41,001 nucleotides of DNA. Source: Helcococcus kunzii ATCC 51366. GTDB lineage: Bacteria; Bacillota; Clostridia; Tissierellales; Peptoniphilaceae. Below are positions 1 to 7,760 of the stretch, in pieces. Below the pieces are notes generated by a model that did not search any database, was not told the DNA's origin, and saw nothing but the letters and a program-made list of their open reading frames with translations. The stretch covers positions 610,198 to 651,198 of the forward strand of contig NZ_JH601088.1 in the NCBI RefSeq assembly GCF_000245755.1. The letters run 5' to 3'. Positions within the stretch are counted from its first letter, which is position 1. The number at the start of each line of letters is the position of its first letter. The position numbers were made by a program, and so were the translations under genes.

Positions 1-237
1 TTATTAATTTAGCACTGTTTAAATTACAAAAAATCTATGGAGCAAAATAGCCTTTATTAATTTAGCACTGTTTAAATTACAAAAAATCTACGGAGCAAAA
101 TAGGATTAATTAAATCAGCACTGTTTAAATAGCAAAAAATCTACGGAGCAAAATAGATTTTATTAAATTAGCACCGTTTAAATTGTAAAAAATCTACGGA
201 GCAAAATTTAATTATTGGAAAAAGCACTGTCTATAAA
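1..237. repeat. Tandem 53-bp repeat array A (four units plus a degenerate fifth)
   Basis: The motif GCACTGT (once GCACCGT) begins at 12, 65, 118, 171 and 224, exactly 53 bp apart each time. Within each of the first four units the motif is followed about 25 bp later by A(C/T)GGAGCAAAA. The two motifs are an imperfect inverted pair: GCACCGT against the reverse complement GCTCCGT differs at one position in the fourth unit. The fifth unit has only the left arm. The array may extend past the left edge of the window. Units match along most of their length, unlike the later arrays, so recent duplication is possible. No reading frame runs through it. Confidence 0.85.
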
Positions 238-276
238 AAGTAATTTAAAAGTGACGCATAAATAAAGTATTAATAC

Positions 277-545
277 TCGAAAAATTGTCCGATTATTGAA
301 AATAAAATTTCTTTATGCTAAAGAATAAGAGAAATTACTTTAATATTTTTTTAATCAATCGCCAAAAGTTAAAGTGATGTAGTGAATACTACTTTTGTTG
401 TTTCCTTAGAATGTGATGTTTTAATTATGGGTGGATGTTTCTGTCAACTACTTGTATTGTTTCATTCGGGTGGGATGCGTCAGTTATGGTGTAAATGACA
501 ACCGAAAAATGGTCCACGATAATAATCGAAAAACGGTCCATTTAA
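277..545. mobile_element. Possible end fragment of an IS21-family insertion sequence
   Basis: CGAAAAATGGTCCA (503-516) and CGAAAAACGGTCCA (527-540) are direct repeats. A degenerate copy, CGAAAAATTGTCC, lies near 278. They are preceded by GGATGTTTCTGTCAAC at about 432. Multiple short direct repeats inside the ends, next to a GTCAAC-type sequence, resemble the ends of IS21-family elements in Firmicutes. That resemblance is from memory and not verified. No istA or istB coding sequence is present, so this would be a solo relic. An ORF of 78 codons across this stretch has no recognisable protein features and is not called. Confidence 0.3.
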
Positions 546-577
546 ATGTAAATAATAGTAATATAATCAATTCATTC

Positions 578-608
578 TTTCTCCTCCTAGGGGGAGAAAA
601 TTTTTTAT
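578..608 (+). terminator. Palindrome followed by a T run
   Basis: TTTCTCCTCCT (578-588) pairs with AGGGGGAGAAA (589-599) with one T-G mismatch and no loop, followed by TTTTTT at 603-608. It looks like an intrinsic terminator on the plus strand, but no intact gene lies upstream inside the window. It may mark the end of the mobile-element relic or be a plain palindrome. Confidence 0.4.
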
Positions 609-692
609 CCATTTTCTTTTGTTCATTTTATCGTATCTTCCATCCTATAACTTATTCTTGTAGATAATATTTTCTTTAATAAAAGTTTTGAT

Positions 693-1005
693 ACCCTAGC
701 AAATCGAGATAAGGTAGAAACGCTAGGGTTGAAAATCGACAAATAACCCTTGCGGATCGGGAAAAGATATAAATGCTAGGGTCAAAAAGCAGCTCTTAAC
801 CCTAGTGATATGAAAAAAATAGAAAACGCTAGGGTCGAAAAGGATGGAAATGAATGAAAATGACCCTAGCGAAATAAGAAAAATAGAAAACGCTAGGGCA
901 AAAAGAGAAAAAATGACCCTAGTAAAATCATAAAAAATAAAAACGCTAGGGTAAAAGCTGGTTTTTTAGCCCTAGTGAATTAAGAAAACACAAAAACACT
1001 AGGGT
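693..1005. repeat. Array B: six inverted-arm units with 53-bp period
   Basis: Six units have the left arm ACCCTAGC (variants ACCCTTGC, ACCCTAGT, GCCCTAGT) and the right arm GCTAGGGT (variants GCTAGGGC, ACTAGGGT). Left arms start at 693, 746, 799, 863, 916 and 969. Right arms start at 722, 775, 828, 892, 945 and 998. Every unit spans 37 bp with a 21-bp loop, and units are separated by 16 bp, except for one 27-bp gap between units three and four. Loops and gaps are purine-rich on the plus strand and only loosely similar. In the last unit both arms change together (GCCCTAGT with ACTAGGGT), so pairing is kept. There is no coding frame. Confidence 0.9.
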
Positions 1006-1056
1006 TAGAAATAGTTTCTTAAAATTATGTTAATAAAGTATGATATAAATAAATTA

Positions 1057-1226
1057 TTGTACATTTTTGTTAAAATGTTATAAAATTATCATATAATATT
1101 ATAGGGAGGTTACTAAATATTATCGTATTTAATAAAATAGTTATGTTTTCAAAATTCATTTAAATGATAACTCATAACTTAAGAGAAAATATAAAACAAA
1201 TGACTGATGAAATAATTAAACTTTAG
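1057..1226 (+). other. Promoter-like region and a broken short reading frame before rsgA
   Basis: TTGTAC (1057-1062) is followed 18 bp later by TAAAAT (1081-1086), with TATAAT at 1092-1097 and an AGGGAGG ribosome-site sequence at about 1103-1109. No ATG follows at the right distance. A frame starting at an ATT near 1116 runs about 14 codons to a TAA, then continues in the same frame to the TAG at 1224. This could be a small decayed gene or an untranslated leader of rsgA. No function is recognised. Confidence 0.3.
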
Positions 1227-1238
1227 AGAGGTGATATT

Positions 1239-2239
1239 ATTAATAAAATATTAGACTATGGTGTAAATGATTATATTGAATCAAAAAAATATACGGCAAA
1301 TAATGAAGTATTTAGAATAGTAAAAAAAAACAGAAATGCTATTTTCGTTATCAACGGAGAAAGTGAAAATGTTTTAATTGAGGTAAATAATATTAATCAG
1401 GATCTTGTTGTTGGTGATTTTGTAGAAGTGATTTTATTTGAAAAACAATATTATGTTACAAAAATATTAGAGAGAACTACAGTTTTATCGAAAGCTTCTA
1501 ATCGAACTAAAAAAAGTTATGCATATAATGTAAACGAACAGTTATTAGCGGCAAATTTGGACCAATTATTTGTTCTAATTGCTGCCGACCAGAGATTTAC
1601 ATTATCAAAATTGGAAAGATATTTGATGACTTTTGGTGGAATGGTTACAGATATAAATATTATTATTTCTAAAAGTGATTATATTGAATTAGCTAATAAG
1701 ATAAAGGAAATCATTAAATCTACATATCCAGAGATCAATATTATTTTTAGCTCTATATATAATGATAAATCTATGGAAGAGTTGAAGTCATTCTTTATGC
1801 CTAAAAAACAGCTGTATTATTGGGTTCATCTGGTGCTGGTAAGTCAACTTTGTTGAATTATTTATTAGGAAATTATATAAATGACACGCAAAAAGTAAGG
1901 AGTGATGGTAAAGGTAAACATACGACTACTTCAAGTACTATGTTTTATATAGAATCGACAGATTCATACATTATAGATACTCCAGGTTTTAAAACTATAA
2001 ATACAAATAGAGAACTTAATGAAGAAATTTTGTTTAGTAAGATATTAGAATTATCTAATAAATGTAAATTTACCGATTGTAAACATGAAAATGAACCGGG
2101 ATGTGCTGTAAATAAAGCTATTGAAGATGGAGTTATATCTAAAGATTTGTATGAAAGATATTTATTAATTAAAGAAAAAAATGAAAGATATGAAAAATTC
2201 CTAAAGAAGAAAAATAAGAAAAAAAATTTAAAACATTAG
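1239..2239 (+). pseudogene. rsgA: RsgA (YjeQ/EngC) ribosome-maturation GTPase, frameshifted
   Basis: RsgA is a circularly permuted GTPase that helps late 30S subunit maturation. The permuted order is visible: an SKSD G4 motif in the first frame (to about 1810), then G1 GSSGAGKST, G3 DTPG and a C-x5-C-x-H-x5-C zinc motif (CKFTDCKHENEPGC) in the second frame. The frames meet in AAAAAA at 1803-1808, just before G1; one more A would give a continuous PKKTAVLLGSSGAGKST. The frame is open upstream to the TAG at 1224 but has no ATG. After the AGAGGTG ribosome site the first plausible codons are ATT at 1236 or 1239, or the GTG at 1428, which would remove the OB fold. Frameshift plus missing ATG suggest decay, though slippage or a sequence error cannot be excluded. 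Confidence 0.8.
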
Positions 2240-2249
2240 AGGTGTAATA

Positions 2250-2558
2250 ATGAAAAAATTAATAGTTTTATCATTAATAATAATATTTGAATTAAGCTTA
2301 ATTGCGTGTTCAAAAAAACAAATAACTACTAAAGAAGATGTAATAAAATTTGTTGAAGAAAAAGGGAAAGATAATATAACTGTAGAAGATTTTAAGCATT
2401 TAGACAGACTAACTGAAGAAGAGAAGTTTTATAATTCTGAAAAATATATTTTTAAATTAGACAACAATTGTAAATTATACCTAAGTGTTATTGATGATTC
2501 CGGAAAGCCAACTTATATGGGGATAAATGATGGTAAAAATAAAACTATTTTAAAATGA
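2250..2558 (+). CDS. Small putative lipoprotein
   Basis: 102 residues. The N-terminus has two lysines, a hydrophobic stretch and the lipobox LIAC, so it is probably exported, lipidated at Cys20 and held on the outer face of the membrane. The mature part is short, charged and unrecognised; it begins with a KEDVIKFVEEKGKDNITVEDF segment resembling small Gram-positive lipoproteins. The ATG has an AGAGGTG ribosome site. It starts 10 bp after the rsgA pseudogene, so the two may share a transcript. It appears intact although its neighbours are broken. Confidence 0.65.
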   Translation: MKKLIVLSLIIIFELSLIACSKKQITTKEDVIKFVEEKGKDNITVEDFKHLDRLTEEEKFYNSEKYIFKLDNNCKLYLSVIDDSGKPTYMGINDGKNKTILK

Positions 2559-2631
2559 TGGAATGTAGCAAGTATAAAAAATGCATTGCTGGGATATTAA
2601 GTTATAGTTTAGAGGAGTATGGTTCGATTTC

Positions 2632-3627
2632 ATGATAATAAAAAATTACCTTAAAAATAATAAAAATTTAATATTTCGAATTATTGCATTCACATTTTTG
2701 AGTACAATTTTTATTTCTTTAATTCCGATTTGTACAAAACTAGTGATAGACAATTATAGTAATTTAAATGTAAGTAATGCTATTTTTTATTCTTTATTTT
2801 ATATATTATCAATACTACTCTTCCTTTTTTTTGAATATAAAAAGAAAGTAAGCATTGTCAAATTCGGATATAATTATTCGGTAAATATTAAATACGAGAT
2901 TTTTAATTCTATAACAAGGATGAGTCAAAAAAATATTAATACTAAATCAAATTGAGATATAATAAATGCTATTACTAATGATGCTGAAATGGTTTATGAA
3001 AATTATATCTATAGTTATATCTCACTTATAATAAGTGGAATTTCACTTTTAGTTTATCTTACGTATATGTTTTATCTAAATTGGATTTTAAATATAGTAA
3101 TAATTATTAGCGCAATAATATCTTTTTTCATACCAAAACTTGTTGGGAAAAATATGAGTGTTAAGAGAAAAGAATTTAGTGACAAAACGGCAACACTAAT
3201 TCATAATCTTGAAAATCTACTAGAAGGTAGAGAACTATTCAATTATTGTACTTCTGATAGCTTTTCTAGAAAGTTTCAAAACTATAATGAGATTAATTAT
3301 AGTATTTTTGAAAATATAAAGATATCAAATCCTACTAAAGTACCTGACAAAGAAATATTAGATATAGTTACAAATATTTATAACAAAGATGTAAACAGTC
3401 TAAGTATGGGAGAAAAGGCAAGAGTAAATATTGCTAGAGCATTAAATACTTATCACAATGTAATTATTTTAGATGAATTCTTTGCAAATATAGACACAAA
3501 AAGTGAATATGATTTAACTAAATTATTATTAAAAACTAACAAAACTATTATTTTAGTTACGCATAATACTGACGATGAGTATCTAAAATTGTTTGATGAG
3601 GTGATTGAAATTAATAATTATATGTGA
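2632..3627 (+). pseudogene. ABC exporter (membrane domain fused to ATPase), nonsense and internal deletion
   Basis: The N-terminal part is a type I ABC exporter membrane domain: several hydrophobic helices, then DIINAITNDAEMVYEN, which matches the usual coupling region. A TGA at 2953-2955 interrupts it; the frame continues unchanged afterwards. After the later helices the protein passes from the membrane-domain linker straight into SLSMGEKARVNIARAL (an ABC signature variant), IILDEF (Walker B) and LVTH (H-loop). Walker A and the Q-loop region are absent, so it cannot bind ATP normally even if the stop were read through. The AGAGGAG at 2611-2617 is too far from the ATG, another sign of decay. 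The original substrate is unknown; peptide or drug export is typical of the family. Confidence 0.8.
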
Positions 3628-3699
3628 TTATTAAATAATGGTTGGTTATATAAAAAAAGACTTCTATAAAGTATTCTTTGTAAAGGAGGGTAATAAAAG

Positions 3700-4215
3700 A
3701 TGTGTGATATGGAAATTGACTTAGTTGAAGTAAATAAAGATTTTAAAGAAAATGTATATACATTAATTAAAGATTTTTGGAAAGAACATAATAATATTCA
3801 TATAACAGATGAAGAAGCGAAAAAGGATTTTGAAGAATGGACTAAGGAAGGGCATAAGTTATACATAATAAAACATGAAAATGAATATATTGGTTTTGCT
3901 CATTTAGGGAGTAGAGGGGCTGCAATAGATTGGCTGGAAGATCTATACATTTCTAAAGAGTTTCAAGGTAAAGGCTTTGGTATCGAGGTTATCAATCGAT
4001 TAGAAAAAATAGTAAAGAGATATTCCGAATCTTTATATATTGAGGTTGCTGCAAGAAATTTAAATGCCATGATGCTATACAGAGATTTGGGGTATGATTG
4101 TCTTAACACTATTACTATTCGTAAAGATTTTAATGTGGAAGATTTTGAAGTAATTAAAAGAGAGCAAATTGCAGGATTAGATTTTGAAATAAAAAAATAT
4201 AAAGATAATAAATAG
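3700..4215 (+). CDS. GNAT-family N-acetyltransferase
   Basis: 171 residues with a GNAT fold. Motif A is visible as LEDLYISKEFQGKGFGIEVI (about residues 80-99), containing the Q-G-K-G-F-G acetyl-CoA pyrophosphate loop. It is followed by the motif-B-like EVAARNLNAMMLYRDLGY. Proteins of this form transfer acetyl from acetyl-CoA to an amine; aminoglycoside-type or protein N-terminal substrates are possible, but the sequence does not decide. A strong AAAGGAGGG site lies 9 bp before the ATG. It is intact and stands alone between two broken genes. Confidence 0.8.
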   Translation: MCDMEIDLVEVNKDFKENVYTLIKDFWKEHNNIHITDEEAKKDFEEWTKEGHKLYIIKHENEYIGFAHLGSRGAAIDWLEDLYISKEFQGKGFGIEVINRLEKIVKRYSESLYIEVAARNLNAMMLYRDLGYDCLNTITIRKDFNVEDFEVIKREQIAGLDFEIKKYKDNK

Positions 4216-4287
4216 TTTAATCTATAAGTATAAATATATACTTAATCCATTCATACAAAAACAATTTAACTTTTGCTGGAGGAAATA

Positions 4288-4620
4288 GTGAATAAGAAAT
4301 CTATAATACTCATTTCTTTAATTCTAATAATTACAATAGCTTAATTGTTAATCCTAATAATTACAATAGCATTCATTTTTAAACCAAAAGAAGATGAAAA
4401 ACCAATGCCAGAAGACTTTGAATTTGAATTCACTTATGGAGTTGAAGGATTCTTTTATTTTTCAAGTAAAGAGAATGTCATTTCGAATGGTTATTTTACA
4501 AGCGAAAATAAAAGACAGACTACTGAATTAGTCTTATCAGATGACCAAAAGAATGAAATTTGGTCAATAATTCAAAAATATAAACTTCTGAATTATAAAT
4601 CGGTAAAATTTAATATTTGA
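4288..4620 (+). pseudogene. Small membrane-anchored protein interrupted by a 30-bp duplication
   Basis: GTG at 4288 has a GGAGG site 5 bp upstream and starts MNKKSIILISLILIITIA, then meets TAA at 4342-4344. The same frame continues with LLILIITIAFIFKPKEDEKP and a soluble domain of about 75 residues. The stop sits in the second half of a tandem duplication: 4318-4340 and 4348-4370 are identical at 22 of 23 bases with a period of 30 bp. The duplication doubled the membrane segment and introduced the stop. A TTG at 4345 could restart translation but has no ribosome site. The C-terminus ends abruptly after a DDQKNEIWSIIQKYKLL helix. Product unrecognised. Confidence 0.55.
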
Positions 4621-4656
4621 ATGAATTTATTTTTAAATATAATACTCATAATTACT

Positions 4657-4703
4657 TCCAAGGGTGCTTATAATCTAAGCATTTCCTTGGAATTTTAGTT
4701 TTT
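4657..4703 (+). terminator. Stem-loop terminator
   Basis: TTCCAAGG (4657-4664) pairs with CCTTGGAA (4685-4692), with an inner GCTTA/TAAGC stem (4666-4670, 4676-4680), followed by TTTTAGTTTTT. It closes the accessory stretch before the ABC operon. The rest of 4704-4965 is AT-rich DNA in which no gene or clear motif was seen. Confidence 0.7.
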
Positions 4704-4965
4704 AAATATCTTAAACAAAGATATTGTCATCTTATATATCTAAAATTTGATTATATATATATTTATATATAAATTTTTATATCACTTCTAAAATAGTTAT
4801 ATTCGAAAGATTTTTTTATAAATGAAATCGAAATATAATTAAAATATTTCTAAAATTTTGTTGGATATTTTATTAATAGACAGTATAGAAGTATGTATAT
4901 ATCGCTATTATGCATGATTGTAAAAAGATACTATTTCATACATTAGATAAATTTAAAGTAAAGTA

Positions 4966-4994
4966 TTGAAAACGAAAACAAATTATGTTAAAAT
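4966..4994 (+). promoter_or_regulatory. Promoter of the secreted-protein/ABC operon
   Basis: TTGAAA (4966-4971), a 17-bp spacer and TAAAAT (4989-4994) form a near-consensus housekeeping promoter. Transcription would begin near 5001, leaving a leader of about 115 nt before the ATG at 5120. Confidence 0.6.
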
Positions 4995-5119
4995 TAAAAC
5001 ATGAAATATAGAGATGTATAGTTAAGCTTTATATACGAAGTTAGTGTAAATACAAAAAGTATATAAAAATTTTATTTTATAGAACCTAAAAATTCAATAA
5101 TAGTGCAAAAGGAGGAAAC

Positions 5120-5530
5120 ATGAGTAATAAAATATTTAAAAAGGTTTTAGTAATTTTTCTTAGTTTATCAATAGTACTTTTTGGAGGAATATATAACGTA
5201 GAAGCTTCTGACTCTACTTCGATAGATGGGCAAGGATATGTGGTTAGAGGTAGTATCTCAGATAAATATTTGCAGGGTTCAGTTGGTGGTAAAGCAAGTA
5301 ATACATGGCCATCGGTTACACTTATCGGTGAAGTATATATTATTGGAAAGGCTGGATCTCGTGTTAGAGTTAAAGATTCTTCATCAACAACCTATAATTC
5401 TTATGATATTGCTAATATTAAAACAGATATTAGAAATAATAAAATTATTCCAATAAAATGGTATAGAGGATATGTTAGAGCTGTTATTTCTAATGTTGGA
5501 GTTGTAGAAACAAGATGGATGCATAATTAA
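5120..5530 (+). CDS. Small secreted protein, first gene of the ABC operon
   Basis: 136 residues. The signal peptide has a basic start (SNKIFKK), a long hydrophobic core and a probable signal peptidase I site after VEA at about residue 29, leaving a mature protein of roughly 107 residues. The mature part has no cysteine, is rich in Gly, Ser, Val and Thr, and looks like beta structure with a basic C-terminal third. No family is recognised. The operon layout (small secreted protein, lipoproteins, ABC ATPase, ABC-2 permease) resembles some bacteriocin or lantibiotic-immunity cassettes, including those around lactococcin 972-like proteins. That is inference from context only. AAAGGAGG lies just before the ATG. 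Confidence 0.7.
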   Translation: MSNKIFKKVLVIFLSLSIVLFGGIYNVEASDSTSIDGQGYVVRGSISDKYLQGSVGGKASNTWPSVTLIGEVYIIGKAGSRVRVKDSSSTTYNSYDIANIKTDIRNNKIIPIKWYRGYVRAVISNVGVVETRWMHN

Positions 5531-5575
5531 TATATAAATTATTCTAAGCACTATTATTGTGTTTTTGGGGGAAAT

Positions 5576-6682
5576 ATGAATAAAAAAATATATTTTTCTA
5601 TACTACTTTTTATTTCTATTTGCATGTTAGGTGCGTGTAACTATGGAAGAAAAATTAGTGGAAGAGAATTTTCTAATATTACTATAGATTATAATAATCA
5701 AGGTATACATAATCCTAAGAGTATTTTAAAAAGCAAAGACAAATTTTATATTGATAATGATGGGATTATTTTTAGTGTTAGTTTAAAAGACTTTAATTAT
5801 AAATTAATTAGTACACTTACTTATATAGATGGAAAATATAAAAGTGATTTAGATATTTCTGAAATAGGAGAATTTAAGGAATTTGAAGAAAAAAGTTATC
5901 TTCCAGATGTACATTTGGTTGATGATAAAATTGTATATATATCTGAAGTTAAGAGAAATGGAGAAAATTATTATAAACTATCATCTATTGATTTAGATGG
6001 AAATAATAAAAAAGACTATATTACGTTTTATGAAGAGGTGACAGAGTTTAAAGTGTGTGATGGTTATTTTGTAATATCTACAATTAATAATGGACATAAT
6101 CAAATTTATTTATATGATAAGAAACTTAATAGTAAGAAAATATTTATTAATGGTACATTAAGTGCAACTTATCAAAATTATCTAATCTCAGAAGTTGTTA
6201 ATGGTGAAGTTGTAGATGTTTATCGATATGATGTTAATTCTGGAGAATCAAAATTAATCTTACATGATTATGGTTTTGTAAAATCAGTTAGCAATGGATT
6301 GATATCGACTACAAAGCTTAATAATTTTTATGATATCAACTCTAACTATAAAAGCTTTGTATTTGATTTTCTAAATATGAATAAAATAAAAGAATTTGAT
6401 AATTTAATTCCTTTATTTTTTGATGAAAACTATATATACTTTTCGAAAGGATTTGGAAAACAAGTATTTATTAAGACTGATAGGGTAGGAAAAATGATAT
6501 ATAAATACGATTCAAATAAAATAAAAGAAGAAAATAATTATTCAAATATAATTGCAAATATTGATGATAATTTAATATGTATGGATAATAAAACTGAAAA
6601 TAAATATTATATAATAAATTTAAAAGATAACTCAGTTAGGAAAATAGATTTTAATAAATATTATAATCAAATTAAGAGGTAA
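5576..6682 (+). CDS. Lipoprotein, probable beta-propeller, paralogue 1
   Basis: 368 residues. The signal sequence ends in the lipobox LGAC (Cys21), so it is probably anchored outside the membrane. The body repeats short beta-rich blocks such as YYKLSSIDLDGNNKKDYI and QIYLYDKKLNSKKIF, which look like propeller blades (compare DUF5050-type surface proteins), but no catalytic motif is visible. It shares its overall plan with the next gene, including the KLSSIDLDG / YLSSVNLLG block, so the two are tandem paralogues. GGGGG precedes the ATG, and the gap from the secreted-protein gene is 45 bp. In context it may be a receptor, chaperone or immunity protein for the secreted protein or for the ABC transporter. 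Confidence 0.7.
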   Translation: MNKKIYFSILLFISICMLGACNYGRKISGREFSNITIDYNNQGIHNPKSILKSKDKFYIDNDGIIFSVSLKDFNYKLISTLTYIDGKYKSDLDISEIGEFKEFEEKSYLPDVHLVDDKIVYISEVKRNGENYYKLSSIDLDGNNKKDYITFYEEVTEFKVCDGYFVISTINNGHNQIYLYDKKLNSKKIFINGTLSATYQNYLISEVVNGEVVDVYRYDVNSGESKLILHDYGFVKSVSNGLISTTKLNNFYDINSNYKSFVFDFLNMNKIKEFDNLIPLFFDENYIYFSKGFGKQVFIKTDRVGKMIYKYDSNKIKEENNYSNIIANIDDNLICMDNKTENKYYIINLKDNSVRKIDFNKYYNQIKR

Positions 6683-6688
6683 ATTATC

Positions 6689-7759
6689 ATGAAACAAAAA
6701 AAGACATTCTCATTATTATTTTTAAGCTTATTTCTAATTTTCACAGCTTGTAGTAGTTCCAAAATAAAAGGTGATATAGTATATGGAAAAACCTCTTTAA
6801 TAGATCCTTTTCAAGCTATTTATACTAATGATGGAGCTTATATTCTTGGTAAAAATAGTGTGTTTTTTTATAAAGATGGAGAGAATCAACTGCTTTTTTC
6901 TAATTATATTGTAGATGATAAGTGGGTAAGGGTAGAAACATCACAAGGAGAGTCGATTTCTATTTCTCAAAATTTTAACAATTATATTTCAAAAAAGATA
7001 TTAGATGATGCTTATATTATGGGAGATAGATTTTATTATATATCAGAGTATACTAATTCAAAAGGAGAACTTAAATACTATTTATCTTCCGTGAATCTTT
7101 TAGGTAAAGATAAGATTGATCATATTTTAATTAAGCAAGAGCCTAATGTATTTTTTATAGCAGATGATTATTTCATAATTGGATTTTATACAGATGATCA
7201 AAAAAACTATTTAGCTTATGATAAAAATTTAAAGGAACATGATTTACATCTTAACGGAAAACAAATAGAAACTATATATAAATCTCTTGTATTTCATAGC
7301 AAGATGAATGAAGACGATAATTATGATATATGGATTTATGATTTAAAGACGGGAAAAGATAAATTGTTTTTAAAAAATTCAAGAAATATTACTGCTTTGG
7401 GAGAAGGATATATTGCAATATATATAGAAGATTCTGCTAATTCTAATGAAAGTAGCTTTATTTCTAAGATATATAATATTGAAAGTGGAAAGGAAATTTT
7501 AACACTGAAAGATCGCGTGATTTTTGATTTTGACAATAATAAGTTTTATGCAAGGAGTGATGAAACACTAAATAAATATTACGAATATGATATTAACGGA
7601 AATGTTTTAAATGAAGTAGAAAATAAAAATTATCCTGATGCTTTTCAAATACTTGCAATTAATGATGGAAAGGCGCTAGTAAGTAGCAATAAAGCGTCAA
7701 ATATTTTTTACCATATTGATTTTAAAAATCAAAAAATAGAACGCATAGAGGTAAAATAA
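6689..7759 (+). CDS. Lipoprotein, probable beta-propeller, paralogue 2
   Basis: 356 residues with the lipobox FTAC (Cys21) after a hydrophobic signal sequence. It is a diverged paralogue of the preceding lipoprotein: similar length, similar signal region, and corresponding blocks such as YYLSSVNLLGKDKIDHI and NYLAYDKNLKEHDLHLNGK. It probably folds as a beta-propeller on the outer face of the membrane. It starts 6 bp after the previous stop and ends 1 bp before the ATPase start, so it is certainly in the same transcript. Two different copies kept side by side suggest either two ligands or a heterodimer; this is inference. Confidence 0.7.
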   Translation: MKQKKTFSLLFLSLFLIFTACSSSKIKGDIVYGKTSLIDPFQAIYTNDGAYILGKNSVFFYKDGENQLLFSNYIVDDKWVRVETSQGESISISQNFNNYISKKILDDAYIMGDRFYYISEYTNSKGELKYYLSSVNLLGKDKIDHILIKQEPNVFFIADDYFIIGFYTDDQKNYLAYDKNLKEHDLHLNGKQIETIYKSLVFHSKMNEDDNYDIWIYDLKTGKDKLFLKNSRNITALGEGYIAIYIEDSANSNESSFISKIYNIESGKEILTLKDRVIFDFDNNKFYARSDETLNKYYEYDINGNVLNEVENKNYPDAFQILAINDGKALVSSNKASNIFYHIDFKNQKIERIEVK

Positions 7760-7760
7760 A

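Noticed and set aside
431..667. 78-codon reading frame near the left edge
   Set aside because: No ribosome site, no recognisable domain, odd composition, and it covers the putative IS relic and a terminator-like palindrome.
1..1005. CRISPR array
   Set aside because: Within array B only short inverted arms are conserved, gaps are 16 bp of low complexity, and no cas gene is in the window.
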